Notes: generated by a model not told the origin, from the letters alone. A DNA stretch of 64,000 nucleotides from Acidiferrimicrobium sp. IK (GCF_025499425.1 NZ_JAIMCB010000002.1:1-64000); one strand, 5' to 3'. Positions 30,363-39,570 are shown, counted from the first letter of the stretch. Numbers and translations are program-made.

Positions 30363-31142
30363 ATGCGTTTCGTCGAGATGATGGACCTGGCCGCCCACGG
30401 ACCCGACACCTTCGTCGGGCGTGGTCCGCAGTACCCGTGGGGCGACCTGTACGGCGGTCAGATCGTGGCCCAGTCGCTGCGGGCGGCCGCGGCCACCGTG
30501 GACCCGGCCTACCGGGTCCATTCGCTGCACGCCTATTTCATCCGAAGCGGCGACCACAACCGGTCGATCCGCTTCGAGGTGGACCGGCTGCGCGACGGCC
30601 GGTCGTTCGTGACCCGTTCGGTCGTGGCCCGCCAGGACGCCGCCATCTTGCACATGGCCGCGTCGTTCCAGATCCACCGGCCCGACGCCGCGGCGGTCGA
30701 CTACGAGTCCAACGTCTTCGACGTGGCGCCGCCCGACGGTTCGTCCGACGACAGCTGGAGCCCGATGATCGAGCGGGTGGTGATCCCCTCCGAGCCGGGA
30801 CACGCCCAGGCGTGGATGCGCGTCGCCGACGACCTCGACGGCGACCCGGTCCTGGCCGCGTGCGCCTTGGCCTACCTCTCCGACGACCTGCCGTCCGACG
30901 CCCACACGTCGCTGCAAGAGCCGATCCCCGGCGGCCGCTGGTACGGCACCTCCCTCGACCACTGCGTGTGGTTCGCCCGTCCGATACCCGCCGGATGGCA
31001 GCTGCACGATCTGCGCGCCGACGGCAAGCGCCACCCGCGGGGACTGTCGACCGGGCGGGTCTACGGCGCGTCCGGGGAGCACCTGGCCACCGTGGCCCAA
31101 GAGCTGCTGGTGCGCCGGTCCGTGGACGCGCCGGGAGGGTAG
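30363..31142 (+). CDS. tesB: Acyl-CoA thioesterase II (TesB-like)
   Basis: A 259-residue double-hotdog thioesterase that hydrolyses acyl-CoA to free acid and CoA. N-terminal hotdog: RGPQYPWGDLYGGQIVAQSLRAAA and VHSLHAYFIRSGDHNRSIRFEVDRLRDGRSFVTRSV. C-terminal hotdog: YGTSLDHCVWFARPIPAGWQLHDL with the catalytic Asp, then GRVYGASGEHLATVAQELLVR with the Gln. It is divergent from the GH31 gene and convergent with the SRPBCC gene. Its product fits the acyl-CoA theme of the downstream region. Confidence 0.9.
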   Translation: MRFVEMMDLAAHGPDTFVGRGPQYPWGDLYGGQIVAQSLRAAAATVDPAYRVHSLHAYFIRSGDHNRSIRFEVDRLRDGRSFVTRSVVARQDAAILHMAASFQIHRPDAAAVDYESNVFDVAPPDGSSDDSWSPMIERVVIPSEPGHAQAWMRVADDLDGDPVLAACALAYLSDDLPSDAHTSLQEPIPGGRWYGTSLDHCVWFARPIPAGWQLHDLRADGKRHPRGLSTGRVYGASGEHLATVAQELLVRRSVDAPGG

Positions 31143-31148
31143 CGCCGC

Positions 31149-31622
31149 TCAGGCTGACGGCGAGGCTGCGGTCTCGGCCGCCACCCGCAGCGCCTCTAGG
31201 GTGCGCTGCATCATTACCTGGTTGTGGGAAGGCACGTCTTTCACACCCCGCAGCCAGCCGCCGAGGACCTTGACCATCGGTCCCCTCCGGTCGGTGAACG
31301 ATTCGGTCACCGCGGTCGTGTCGCCGTCGGCGCGCAACCGGTAGCCCCACGTCGCGATGGGCAGCCCGGCGACAGCCACGTCCCATGCGATGGCCCGGCC
31401 GGGATCCGCCTCGGTGACGGTGCAGGTGGTGCTCCAGCGCCGCCAGCCCCGTCGGTTGGAACCCCGGAACCGGGCGCCGGGGACCGCTTCGGTGGCGCCG
31501 TCCAGCCAGCGCCCCGACACGCACTCAGGCGACAGGTCGCCCATGCGGGTCGGGTCCTCCAGCAGGCCCCACACCGCCTCGGTCGAGGCGTGGATGGTGA
31601 GTTCTACGTCGACGTCCCCCAT
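31149..31622 (-). CDS. SRPBCC (START/Bet v1-like) family protein
   Basis: A 157-residue ligand-binding fold protein: VELTIHASTEAVWGLLEDPTRMGDLSPECVSGRW at the N-terminus and GGWLRGVKDVPSHNQVMMQRTLEALR as the C-terminal helix are typical of the polyketide cyclase/dehydrase family. It probably binds a hydrophobic small molecule; no enzymatic residues can be assigned. The ATG at 31622 is supported by a TACAGT box 6 nt upstream and by the natural N-terminus; the frame is open further upstream to 31802 without similarity. It is divergent from the DivIVA-domain gene. Confidence 0.8.
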   Translation of the reverse strand: MGDVDVELTIHASTEAVWGLLEDPTRMGDLSPECVSGRWLDGATEAVPGARFRGSNRRGWRRWSTTCTVTEADPGRAIAWDVAVAGLPIATWGYRLRADGDTTAVTESFTDRRGPMVKVLGGWLRGVKDVPSHNQVMMQRTLEALRVAAETAASPSA

Positions 31623-31628
31623 GCCCGG

Positions 31629-31634
31629 ACTGTA
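31629..31634 (-). promoter_or_regulatory. -10 box of the SRPBCC gene (leaderless)
   Basis: Minus-strand TACAGT ends 6 nt before the ATG at 31622. Confidence 0.5.
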
Positions 31635-31718
31635 CCGCTCGTCGGGTTCGCCCGGCACCGCCGGCGAGGGTCGTTGCGCGCCGGGCCCCCCTCGGGCATG
31701 CTGGTGGGCGGAGAAGGT

Positions 31719-31733
31719 CGCACCTTTGGTGCG
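31719..31733. other. Short hairpin upstream of the DivIVA-domain gene
   Basis: CGCACC and GGTGCG pair perfectly around a TTT loop, about 60 bp upstream of the start at 31796. It could be an operator or a 5'-leader structure; no T-run follows. Confidence 0.3.
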
Positions 31734-31795
31734 CCCTGCGGGTGGAGATTTCCGTATCCCGAGGCGCGTGCGCCCACCTGCAGAGCAGAGGTCCG

Positions 31796-32962
31796 ATGGC
31801 ACTCCACATGATCAGGTCCACGCCGAACTTCACGAGGTCCATGCGCGGTTACGACGTCGAGGAGGTCGACGAGTACGTGGACGCGCTCCGGGAATCCGAA
31901 GACGAGCAGGCCGAGGCCATGGCCTCCCTGGAGGCTGCCAACAGCGACCTCAACGCCGAGATCGAACGGCTCCGCGGGCGCATCGCCGAGCTGGAGGCCT
32001 GCATCCGCTCCGAGACCCCCCGCTCCATCGCTGCTCTGGGCGAGCGGCTGACCTTGGTCCTCGAGGAGGCCGAGGCGGGAGCCACCGAGGCGGTGCGCGC
32101 CGCCCGGGAGGAAGCCGACACCCTCCTGGCGTCGGCGCAGGCCAGCGCCGAGGAGCAGCGGCTGCTCAGCGCGGCTCGCACCGCGGACGCCGAGCAGCGG
32201 GCCACCGCCCGGATCGCCAGCGCGGAGGAGACGGCCCGCAACCTCGAGGCTTCGGCGCGACTCCGAGCGGAGGACATCGTCAACAACGCCGAAGCCCGGG
32301 CGCTGGCCCGGCGCCAGGAGATCGAGGCGTGGGTGGAGCGGGTCCGGGCCCATATCGAAAACGAGGAGGCCCGCGCCGCCGAAGAGTTCGCCCGGGTTCG
32401 GGGACTGCGCAACGCGGAGCTGGCCGCGCTCGGTCGGCGCCGGGAGGCGATGTTCACCAGCATGCAGGAGATGGCCGAGAGCCTGCGGGCGATCGTGGCG
32501 GCGGCCACCGCCACCACCGACCGGGCCGCGGATTCCATGCCGGAGCTGAGCGCCGGGGCCGCGTCACCCGAGGCCCCCGCCGACCCTGCCGCCGCCGAAG
32601 ACGCCGACGACGCCAGCGGTGACGCCGACGCGAAGGCCGGGACCGACGCCCACCCGGAGGCCGAGGAGGCCGGCGACCAGTCCCCGACCGGGGACGGCGC
32701 TCCTGGTCCCATCCTGACCGGACGGGTGATCGCGTCGGTCGACGACGAGCCGTCCGAAGCCGAGGAGTCGGCGATGGTCGCATTCTTCGGTCCCGAAGCG
32801 GCCACGGCCCGCCGCGCCGACGGCAGCGCCGGCGGGGATGACGACACCGCCTCCGTCCCGGCGGTGACCCATGTCCCCTTCGACGGTGAGGCCGATGCTG
32901 CGGTCAGCGAGACCGACGACGCCCCCGCAGCCAGCTTCTACAGCGAGCACCGGGGCCGCTGA
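31796..32962 (+). CDS. DivIVA-domain coiled-coil protein with acidic tail
   Basis: A 388-residue protein. Residues about 5-35 (IRSTPNFTRSMRGYDVEEVDEYVDALRES) form the DivIVA/Wag31 membrane-binding signature, followed by a long alanine/glutamate-rich coiled coil to about residue 240 and an acidic, low-complexity tail (PADPAAAEDADDASGDADAK and so on) to the end. DivIVA proteins mark curved membrane and organise polar growth or division in actinobacteria; this one is probably a paralogue, since Wag31 normally sits with cell-division genes that are absent here. The start follows CAGAGGTCCG; an ATG at 31808 is also possible. Confidence 0.8.
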   Translation: MALHMIRSTPNFTRSMRGYDVEEVDEYVDALRESEDEQAEAMASLEAANSDLNAEIERLRGRIAELEACIRSETPRSIAALGERLTLVLEEAEAGATEAVRAAREEADTLLASAQASAEEQRLLSAARTADAEQRATARIASAEETARNLEASARLRAEDIVNNAEARALARRQEIEAWVERVRAHIENEEARAAEEFARVRGLRNAELAALGRRREAMFTSMQEMAESLRAIVAAATATTDRAADSMPELSAGAASPEAPADPAAAEDADDASGDADAKAGTDAHPEAEEAGDQSPTGDGAPGPILTGRVIASVDDEPSEAEESAMVAFFGPEAATARRADGSAGGDDDTASVPAVTHVPFDGEADAAVSETDDAPAASFYSEHRGR

Positions 32963-32968
32963 AAACGA

Positions 32969-32996
32969 CCGGCCTCGCCTGAACGGGCCAGGCCGG
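32969..32996. terminator. Hairpin between convergent genes
   Basis: CCGGCCT (32969-32975) pairs with AGGCCGG (32990-32996) around a 14-nt loop, just after the DivIVA-domain gene and before the end of the convergent flavodoxin-like gene. No U-tract follows, as is common in high-GC actinobacteria. Confidence 0.4.
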
Positions 32997-33002
32997 GCCG
33001 GC

Positions 33003-33455
33003 TCACAGCAACAGACCGGCGGCGACCGCGGCCCCGAGCTCACGGCACGCGGCCAGATCCGCGGGATCGGGGGCGCCGAGCAATTCCACGACTGGCTGCG
33101 CCAGGCGCCACCCCAGGCCGGCGGTGATCGTGCGGATGGCTCGCACGCCGCCCTCCAGACCCTGGTTGCCGTGCAGGTACACCCCGAAGGGCCGGCCCCG
33201 GGTCTGCTCCAGGCACTGGTAGTAGACCGTGTCGAAGAAGTGCTTCAAGCCGCCGGCCAGGTACCCGAGGGTGACCGGCGCTCCGAGGAGGTACCCGTCG
33301 GCGTCCAGCGCGTCGCTGGCCGTCGCCGACAGCGCCGCCCGGCTCACGACCTCCACACCCTCGATGGCCGGGTCCGACGCCCCCTCCAGAGCGGCCAGGT
33401 AGCAGTCGTGGGTCGCCGGTGACACGGTGTGGTGCACAAATAGGAGCCGGGGCAC
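33003..33455 (-). CDS. Flavodoxin-like / NADPH-dependent FMN reductase family protein
   Basis: A 150-residue flavodoxin-fold protein: LLFVHHTVSPATHDCYLAAL (phosphate loop position), DALDADGYLLGAPVTLGYLAGGLKHFFDTVYY (typical FMN ring-binding region) and RGRPFGVYLHGNQGLEGGVRAI. Such proteins carry electrons or reduce quinones/flavins. The GTG start is supported by a TAGCTT box 6 nt upstream. It is divergent from the first acyl-CoA dehydrogenase gene. Confidence 0.8.
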   Translation of the reverse strand: MPRLLFVHHTVSPATHDCYLAALEGASDPAIEGVEVVSRAALSATASDALDADGYLLGAPVTLGYLAGGLKHFFDTVYYQCLEQTRGRPFGVYLHGNQGLEGGVRAIRTITAGLGWRLAQPVVELLGAPDPADLAACRELGAAVAAGLLL

Positions 33456-33461
33456 CGGGGG

Positions 33462-33467
33462 AAGCTA
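33462..33467 (-). promoter_or_regulatory. -10 box of the flavodoxin-like gene (leaderless)
   Basis: Minus-strand TAGCTT ends 6 nt before the GTG at 33455. Confidence 0.5.
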
Positions 33468-33529
33468 CCCCGTCTCCTGGAGCGGCAAGGGGAGGAGGCG
33501 GCCCCCCGGCCCACCCCTCAAGACCGACC

Positions 33530-33559
33530 CTTTCATGCACATGATAGATCCGATAGCAT
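33530..33559 (+). promoter_or_regulatory. Promoter and candidate operator (site B) of the acyl-CoA dehydrogenase pair
   Basis: TAGCAT at 33554-33559 is a likely -10 box, with TTTCAT 17 bp upstream. The same stretch holds GCACATGAT (33537-33545) within an 18-bp window that matches the reverse complement of site A at 41258-41275 in 13 of 18 positions. Confidence 0.45.
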
Positions 33560-33584
33560 TCGTCATCGGGATGAGCGCACGGCA

Positions 33585-34718
33585 ATGAAGTTCGTTTACG
33601 ACGAAGACCAACAAGCCCTGCAGGCCAGCACTCGTGGGTTGCTCGAACGGCGTCAGCCAGCGGCTGGGGCGCGCCGGTTGTTGGAGGCCGGACCCGGGCT
33701 CGACCGCGCCGGATGGCGCCAGGGCGCGGAGCTGGGGTGGTTCTCCATGCTGGCGCCTGAGGCGGCCGGAGGCGGCAGCCTCAGCGGGCAGGGGCTGGTC
33801 GACGCCACGGCCCTTGCCGAGGAATGGGGCCGAGCTCTCGCCGGCGGTCCGCTGATCTCGACCAATGTCGCCATCAACGCGCTGAGCGCCCACGGCACCA
33901 GCGAGCATCAGAGCCTGCTCCCGGCCCTGGTTTCGGGCACCACGCTGATCACCGTGGCCCTGGCCGAGGACGCCGGGGACTGGGATCCCCACCGGACGGC
34001 GACGCGAGCGGAGCGGGCCGGCGAACGGTTCTACCTCACCGGCACCAAGGTCCTGGTGGAGGCCGCCGCCGACGCCGAGTGGCTGCTCGTAACCGCCCGG
34101 GACGGCGAGAGGGTGATCGCCATGCTGGTGGCTGCCGATGCCGAGGGGATCAGCGTGCAACCGCACCGCTCGCTGGACCTCACCCGCCCGCTCGGACGGG
34201 TGAGCTTCGACCGCACCCCTGTCGAATCGACCGCGGTTTTGTCGACGGGGTCCATGGCCGCATTCCAGGAGTGGATAGATCTCGGGGCGGTCCTGGCCTG
34301 CGCTGACAGCGTCGGCGGCGCCGAGCGGGTGGTGGAGATGACCGTGGAGTACACCCGCCAGCGGGTCCAGTTCGGCCGCCCGATCGCGTCGTTCCAGGCG
34401 ATCCGCCACCGCTGCGCCGACATGCTGCTCGCCCTCGAGGGCGCCCGTGCGGCCACCCGCTACGCGGCCCTCGCCGCCGGCGACGGGTTCCCCGACGCTC
34501 AAGGAGCGGTCGACTTGGCCAAGGCCCACGTGGGAGACGCCACCGCAATGGTGACGGGAGAAGGCATCCAGCTCCACGGGGGTATCGGTTTTACCTGGGA
34601 TCACGACATGCATCTCTTCGCCCGGCGAGCCAGGACCAACGCCGTCCTGTTCGGGACGACCGCCTGGCGGCGGTCGCGCTCGTGGGACCGGCTCGCGCCA
34701 ACAGCGGAGGTGGGTTGA
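33585..34718 (+). CDS. Acyl-CoA dehydrogenase, divergent subunit (FadE type)
   Basis: A 377-residue acyl-CoA dehydrogenase-fold protein. The C-terminal domain is well conserved (VEYTRQRVQFGRPIASFQAIRHRCADML, and EGIQLHGGIGFTWDHDMHLFARRA), whereas the FAD/substrate loop of the middle domain is changed: the usual SEPDAGSD is replaced by VALAEDAGDWD. Together with the adjacent canonical dehydrogenase (1 bp away) it looks like half of an alpha2-beta2 enzyme such as those of steroid side-chain oxidation. The ATG follows the site B promoter. Substrate unknown. Confidence 0.88.
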   Translation: MKFVYDEDQQALQASTRGLLERRQPAAGARRLLEAGPGLDRAGWRQGAELGWFSMLAPEAAGGGSLSGQGLVDATALAEEWGRALAGGPLISTNVAINALSAHGTSEHQSLLPALVSGTTLITVALAEDAGDWDPHRTATRAERAGERFYLTGTKVLVEAAADAEWLLVTARDGERVIAMLVAADAEGISVQPHRSLDLTRPLGRVSFDRTPVESTAVLSTGSMAAFQEWIDLGAVLACADSVGGAERVVEMTVEYTRQRVQFGRPIASFQAIRHRCADMLLALEGARAATRYAALAAGDGFPDAQGAVDLAKAHVGDATAMVTGEGIQLHGGIGFTWDHDMHLFARRARTNAVLFGTTAWRRSRSWDRLAPTAEVG

Positions 34719-34719
34719 G

Positions 34720-35877
34720 ATGGACGTGGACGCGCCGGTCGCTCCGCCGGAGTACGACCCGTTTCGCGCCTCAGTGCGGGCATTCGTCGCGGAGCACGCA
34801 CCGCCCCGACCGGAGCAACGCAAGGCCGGGATGCGCACCCCCGAGGACGCGGGCGAGGTAGCCGCCCTCCAGCAATGGCTGGGGCTGCTGCACCGCGCCG
34901 GTTATAGCCCCCTCGAACTGGCTGCCGGCACCGACCCCTGGCCGGCCAGGGTGGCCATCGAGGAGATCGAGGCCGCTGGCGCGCCGTGGAGGATCGGCAA
35001 CCCTCTCGTCGAGACGGCACTGACGGAGCACGGGACCGCGGACCAGCAGCAGCGCTTCCTGTCCCGGCTGCGGGCCGGCGAGGACATCTGGTGCCAGCTC
35101 TACAGCGAGCCCGACGCCGGCAGCGACCTGGCGTCGCTCACGACCAGGGCCGTCCGCGACGGCGACCGCTATGTGGTCAACGGGCAGAAGGTGTGGACCA
35201 CATGGGCTCAGTGGTCCGACTACGGCTACCTCCTCGCCCGCACCGACCCCGCAGCGGACAAGCACGCCGGCATCACCGCGTTCGCCATCGACATGCGCCA
35301 GCCCGGGGTGGAGGTCCGGCCTCTCCGGGAGATGACCGGGACCTCGGACTTCAACGAGGTGTTCTTCACCGACGCTGTCGTGTCCGTCGCCGACCGCATT
35401 GGGGAAGAGGGGCAAGGCTGGGCCATCGCCTCCCGCAGTCTGATGTCAGAGCGCAGCCGGCAGGGTAGCGGCGACCGCGACATGTGTGAGCAGGTGAAGG
35501 ACCTGGTCGCCCTAGGCACCCCCGGCCTCGTCGACACCGCGGGCCTCGTCCGGCTCTACGAGCGGGCGCACGTGCTTCGCCTGCTCGAGCACACCATGGC
35601 CAGTCGAGCGGCGCTGCAGCAGGAGACGCCCGCCGACGCCCCGGTGCTCAAGACGTGGTTCAGCACCCTCAACCTCGATGTCGCCGAGGAGGCCCTCCGG
35701 CTTCTCGGCTCCCGCTCGGTGCTCGTCGAGGGGGACGCCGGAACCGAGGCTAACGGCCGGTGGCAGGACATGTGGCTCTACGCCCGGGGCTACACCATTT
35801 CCGCCGGCAGCAACGAGGTCATGCGCAATCTCATCGCAGAGCGAGCCCTCGGAATGCCACGCGACCGGGCCCGCTGA
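34720..35877 (+). CDS. Acyl-CoA dehydrogenase, canonical subunit (FadE type)
   Basis: A 385-residue acyl-CoA dehydrogenase with the full middle-domain signature WCQLYSEPDAGSDLASLTTRAVRDGDRYVVNGQKVWTTWAQWSDYG and the C-terminal flavin-contact end YTISAGSNEVMRNLIAERALGMPRDR. It starts 1 bp after the stop of the preceding dehydrogenase and is probably its partner subunit. Convergent with the GntR gene, 29 bp away; a GC-rich dyad around 35883-35903 may terminate both. Confidence 0.9.
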   Translation: MDVDAPVAPPEYDPFRASVRAFVAEHAPPRPEQRKAGMRTPEDAGEVAALQQWLGLLHRAGYSPLELAAGTDPWPARVAIEEIEAAGAPWRIGNPLVETALTEHGTADQQQRFLSRLRAGEDIWCQLYSEPDAGSDLASLTTRAVRDGDRYVVNGQKVWTTWAQWSDYGYLLARTDPAADKHAGITAFAIDMRQPGVEVRPLREMTGTSDFNEVFFTDAVVSVADRIGEEGQGWAIASRSLMSERSRQGSGDRDMCEQVKDLVALGTPGLVDTAGLVRLYERAHVLRLLEHTMASRAALQQETPADAPVLKTWFSTLNLDVAEEALRLLGSRSVLVEGDAGTEANGRWQDMWLYARGYTISAGSNEVMRNLIAERALGMPRDRAR

Positions 35878-35906
35878 GCGCCGGTCGTCGCCGCGGCGCG
35901 ACCCGG

Positions 35907-36695
35907 CTATGAAGCGAAGTATCGGCTGTTGATCTCCTCGATATGGCGGTACCAGTGCTGCCTGGCCCCGTCAGCGGACCCGGCCCGGACAAGGGCCAGG
36001 AGCCTGGCGTGGGACCGGGTGGCCCTGCTCCGGTTGGCACTGCCCTCCGTCCCCGTCTGCACGCTCACGGCGATCGCCTGGTGCTCGTCGATGATCTCGG
36101 AGAGCATGTCGGCAAATAGGCAGAGGGTACGGATGCCGCTTGCGGCGACCACCCCCTCATGGAACCGGACCGCCGCACTAGCCCACCCGCGAGGATCATC
36201 CACGAGGGATTGCTCGCGCGCCAACAGTTCCTCTAGCCGGGCGATCGCCCCGCCGTCGGCCTGGCGGGCGGCCTCGTAGGCCGCTCCCGGCTCCATCGCC
36301 AGCCGGGCCCGGTAGATGTCCGGGAGCGGGGTGCCCTCCATCTGCAGGATGACCGCCGCCGACCGGGCCGCGACTGCGACCGACGGCACGCGCACCACGG
36401 CCCCTCCGACGTTGCCTCGCATCACCCGGATGAGGTGCTCGGATTCGAGGATCCGCAGCGCCTCCCGAAGGGCGGGACGTCCGATCCCCCACCGTTCGAG
36501 CAGCTCGGATTCGGGGGGCAGGGTCTCGCCTTGGCGCAGCTCGCCTCTCACGATCTGGCGGCGGATGCGCTCGGCGAGGACCTCTGCGGCCTTCTGCACC
36601 ACCGGCCGGTCTTCGTGGCCACCCCCGGCGGTGGCCGGATGGAGTGCCGCCCCAGCCCACCCCACCGCGGCCGCCGGCTCCCGGTTCTCGGTCAC
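35907..36695 (-). CDS. GntR-family regulator with FCD domain (FadR type)
   Basis: A 262-residue repressor-type protein: an N-terminal winged helix (about 32-105: LAERIRRQIVRGELRQGETLPPESELLERWGIGRPALREALRILESEHLI) and a helical FCD ligand domain (about 115-255) with metal-site histidines in VRFHEGVV and TRSHARLLAL. FCD regulators of this class respond to acids or acyl-CoAs. The GTG start overlaps the stop of the preceding dehydrogenase (GTGA), so it is the last gene of the leftward fadD-SDR-fadE-fadE-gntR operon and probably regulates it. The shared sites at 33537, 41260 and 43865 are candidate targets. Confidence 0.88.
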   Translation of the reverse strand: MTENREPAAAVGWAGAALHPATAGGGHEDRPVVQKAAEVLAERIRRQIVRGELRQGETLPPESELLERWGIGRPALREALRILESEHLIRVMRGNVGGAVVRVPSVAVAARSAAVILQMEGTPLPDIYRARLAMEPGAAYEAARQADGGAIARLEELLAREQSLVDDPRGWASAAVRFHEGVVAASGIRTLCLFADMLSEIIDEHQAIAVSVQTGTEGSANRSRATRSHARLLALVRAGSADGARQHWYRHIEEINSRYFAS

Positions 36696-37606
36696 GGTTG
36701 CGGCCAGCGCAGTTCGGCCAGACCGATCGCGTGGCGCCGCGGGCCACCCAGTTCGCTGCGCAAGACACCGAGGCGCATCGTGGAGGCGACCAAGCCGTAC
36801 TCCCGGGTGATGCCGATGGCGCCGGTCACCTGATGGGTGCGCTGGACGATTAGGCCCGCGGCGTCGGCGGCGTACGTTGCGGCCGCCGCAGCCAAGATCG
36901 TGTCGTCTGGGTCGGCCGCCGCCCTCCGGGCCATCCAGATGGTCCCCTCGGTCGCCACCTTCGCCTCCGACAGTGCGTGGCTGACCGCCTGGTAGCTACC
37001 GATCGGCCGGCCGAACTGGGTCCGGTGGGTGACGTAGGTCGCGGTGAGGTCCACCGCCCGGCGCATCGCCGCACCCATCTCGGCGGCCAGGGCCACCTGC
37101 CAGGCGGCGAGCAGGCGTCCGCCGGTACCGCTGCCGAGGCGTGCGGCACGGCGCACCCTGACCCGCCCGAGCGGGTATCCCCACCGGCTCGGTTCGGGCG
37201 TCACGTCGACCTGGGCGGCCTCGGCGTAGCTCGCGCCGCCGGAGTCGAGGACCAGGTAGGCGTCGCACAGCCCCGCGTAGCGCGTCAGGGCACACGGGTC
37301 GGTGTCCACCAGGCCCACTACGAGGGGGGCGCTGTCGAGCAGGCGCGCTGCGACCAGCGCGCGGGCCGCCACCGGGGCCCGGGCACAGGCCGCTTCGGCC
37401 TCCTCCACCACGAGGACGGCGTCGAGGAGGGTGCCGCCCTCGGTGGAGGCGACGTCGAGGAAACCGGCTTGCTGCATGCTGGAAAGAAGCGGCCGGTCGA
37501 CGTCGTTCTCCAGCGAGCGGGACCGCTCCCACCCGGCCTGGCGGTCAAACAGTACCCGCAGGGACTGGCGCAGCTGGTCTTGGTCAGCGGTCAACTGCAG
37601 GAGCAC
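36692..37606 (-). CDS. Short acyl-CoA dehydrogenase-like subunit
   Basis: A 304-residue acyl-CoA dehydrogenase-fold protein, about 75 residues shorter than usual. The C-terminal block VDLTATYVTHRTQFGRPIGSYQAVSHALSEAKV is clear and RTHQVTGAIGITREYGL follows; the middle beta-domain is contracted and has no SEPDAGSD motif. It starts with GTG 4 bp after the canonical dehydrogenase, so the two are likely partners in a heteromeric enzyme. Its stop overlaps the GntR start. Confidence 0.82.
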   Translation of the reverse strand: MLLQLTADQDQLRQSLRVLFDRQAGWERSRSLENDVDRPLLSSMQQAGFLDVASTEGGTLLDAVLVVEEAEAACARAPVAARALVAARLLDSAPLVVGLVDTDPCALTRYAGLCDAYLVLDSGGASYAEAAQVDVTPEPSRWGYPLGRVRVRRAARLGSGTGGRLLAAWQVALAAEMGAAMRRAVDLTATYVTHRTQFGRPIGSYQAVSHALSEAKVATEGTIWMARRAAADPDDTILAAAAATYAADAAGLIVQRTHQVTGAIGITREYGLVASTMRLGVLRSELGGPRRHAIGLAELRWPQP

Positions 37607-37610
37607 CGGA

Positions 37611-38753
37611 TCATCCCTTCGGGAGGTTGAGCGACAGCCGGGCCACGTTGTTCAACTGCATCTCGTAGCTTCCGGCGGCGATGGCCACCGTCGTCGCCGT
37701 AGCCAGTTGCTCGTCGGCCTCCGGGTCGACCAGCGCCGGCTGTCCGAGCAGCTCCAAGGAGGTTTCGGCGGTGCGGCGAATGGCGGTCACCGTAGCGACG
37801 CGCGAGATGGAGGCGGCCGGACGCGGCCCCTCCCCTGCCGAGATCCTCTCCTGGACTGCGGCGTAGTTGAGCACCCGGGCCACCTCGTTGTAAGCGAGGG
37901 CCCGCCCTGCCAACTCCTTCTCGCACGGTCCGAACGGTCGCCCGGCCTGGCGAGCGTTGGCCACCGCGGCGTCGAGGGCCCTGGCCGAGCGTTCGAAGCG
38001 GGCAATGCCGATCCGTTCGTTGGCCAAAGAGTTGAGCACCAGCGCCCAGCCGTCGTTCTCCGCTCCGAGCAAGCAGGAGGCGTCGACATGGACGTCGCGA
38101 AAGAACACCTCGTGGATCACGTGGGCGCCCGCGATGTTGGGGATGGTACGGACCTCTATGCCGGCGCTGTCCATCGGGACCAGCAGGGCGGAGATGCCCC
38201 GGCGGGCCTCCGCCGTCGGGTCGGTGCGGGCCAGGAGGAAGCAGTAGTCGGCGGCGTGGGCGTAGGACGTCCAAATCTTCTGCCCGTTGACGACATAGGT
38301 GTCGCCGTCGCGCACCGCCGCGGTCCGCATCGCCGACAGGTCGCTTCCCGCGTCGGGTTCGGAGAACCCCTGGCACCAAAAGACGTCCCCATTGGCGATC
38401 AAGGGCAGGTGCAACTCTTTCTGCCGCGGGGTGCCGTAAGCCATGATCGCCGGTCCGATCCAGTTGACGTTCATGTACTGCGGTCCTCTGGGCTCGAACG
38501 CCCCGTGCATCTCCTCGCTGAGGATCAGTTGCTCCCACGGGGAGGCGTCGCGCCCGCCGTACTCCTTGGGCCAGTTGGGCGTCAGGAGGCCCTCCTTGGC
38601 CAATGCCCGGCAGAAGGCGCGGCACGTCTCCGCCAGCTCCGGGGTGGTCAGCTCGAAGTCCCTGGGTCCCCACTCCGGCGAGCCGTAGCGGGCTATCGCG
38701 TCGCGCACCGCCTCCCGAAAGGCCTGCTCCTCGGCGGTCCATTCGAAGTTCAT
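37611..38753 (-). CDS. Acyl-CoA dehydrogenase, canonical subunit (FadE type)
   Basis: A 380-residue acyl-CoA dehydrogenase. Signatures: NWPKEYGGRDASPWEQLILSEEM, VFWCQGFSEPDAGSDLSAMRTAAVRDGDTYVVNGQKIWTSYAHAADYCFLLART and a C-terminal end with LLGQPALVDPEADEQLATATTVAIAAGSYEMQLNNVARLSLNLPKG. The usual SNE/TSEIQ flavin tripeptide is SYEMQ here. The ATG at 38753 overlaps the SDR stop (ATGA); the same frame remains open upstream but is shadow sequence. Confidence 0.9.
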   Translation of the reverse strand: MNFEWTAEEQAFREAVRDAIARYGSPEWGPRDFELTTPELAETCRAFCRALAKEGLLTPNWPKEYGGRDASPWEQLILSEEMHGAFEPRGPQYMNVNWIGPAIMAYGTPRQKELHLPLIANGDVFWCQGFSEPDAGSDLSAMRTAAVRDGDTYVVNGQKIWTSYAHAADYCFLLARTDPTAEARRGISALLVPMDSAGIEVRTIPNIAGAHVIHEVFFRDVHVDASCLLGAENDGWALVLNSLANERIGIARFERSARALDAAVANARQAGRPFGPCEKELAGRALAYNEVARVLNYAAVQERISAGEGPRPAASISRVATVTAIRRTAETSLELLGQPALVDPEADEQLATATTVAIAAGSYEMQLNNVARLSLNLPKG

Positions 38754-39570
38754 GCGGTTCCCTCCTCCTGCGGTGCCACTCGGTGCAGGTAGGACAGAAG
38801 CCCCACCGGGATGCGGCTGCCGCCTGTCACTTGGATCACGCTCCCGGTGGTCCACGATGCCTCGTCGGACGCCAGGTACACGCACAGGGGGCCGATATCG
38901 TCGACGGTCCCCAGCCGCTGAAGCGGGATGGTCTCGACCTGCCGGCGCCGGCGAGCCGGGGACGACATCGACCCGGCCCCGGCCGCGTGGGTCTCGGTGA
39001 GCACGACGCCAGGGGCGACGGCGTTGACCCGAATCCCCCGGTGACCCCACTCCACGGCCATGGTGGCGGTCAGGTTCTCGACGCCGGCCTTGGCCGCACC
39101 GTACTGGCCGGTCATCGGGTTCGGCTGCGATCCGCTGCGAGACGAGATGTTGATGATCGAGCCGCCCCTTGCCATGACCCTGGCCGCGGCCTGGGCCGCG
39201 AAAAAGGTCCACTTGAGGTTGGTGTCGACCACCGCGTCCCACTGGGCCTCGGTCATGTCGATCAGCGGACCGACATCGGACGACGATGCGCTGCCAGCGT
39301 TGTTGACCCATACCTCGATGGAGCCTCCGCCGAAGGCCAGCGCGGCGGCCACGAGCGCGTCGAGATCGGCGCGAGAGGTGATATCGGCCGGCACCATAAG
39401 GGCCCGCACACCTATCGCCTCCAGTTCCTTCACGGCGTCCTCGAGCGGAGGCAGCGACCTGCCGCTGACGACCACGTCGGCTCCGGCCTGGGCCAGGGCC
39501 CGGGCGATGCCCCGGCCGATACCGCGCCCGCCGCCAGTGACGACGGCGGTTTTGGACCGCAGGTCGAACA

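Noticed and set aside
28192..30381. A 729-codon plus-strand frame opposite the GH31 gene
   Set aside because: Arg/Gly-rich shadow; the minus strand carries intact GH31 catalytic motifs.
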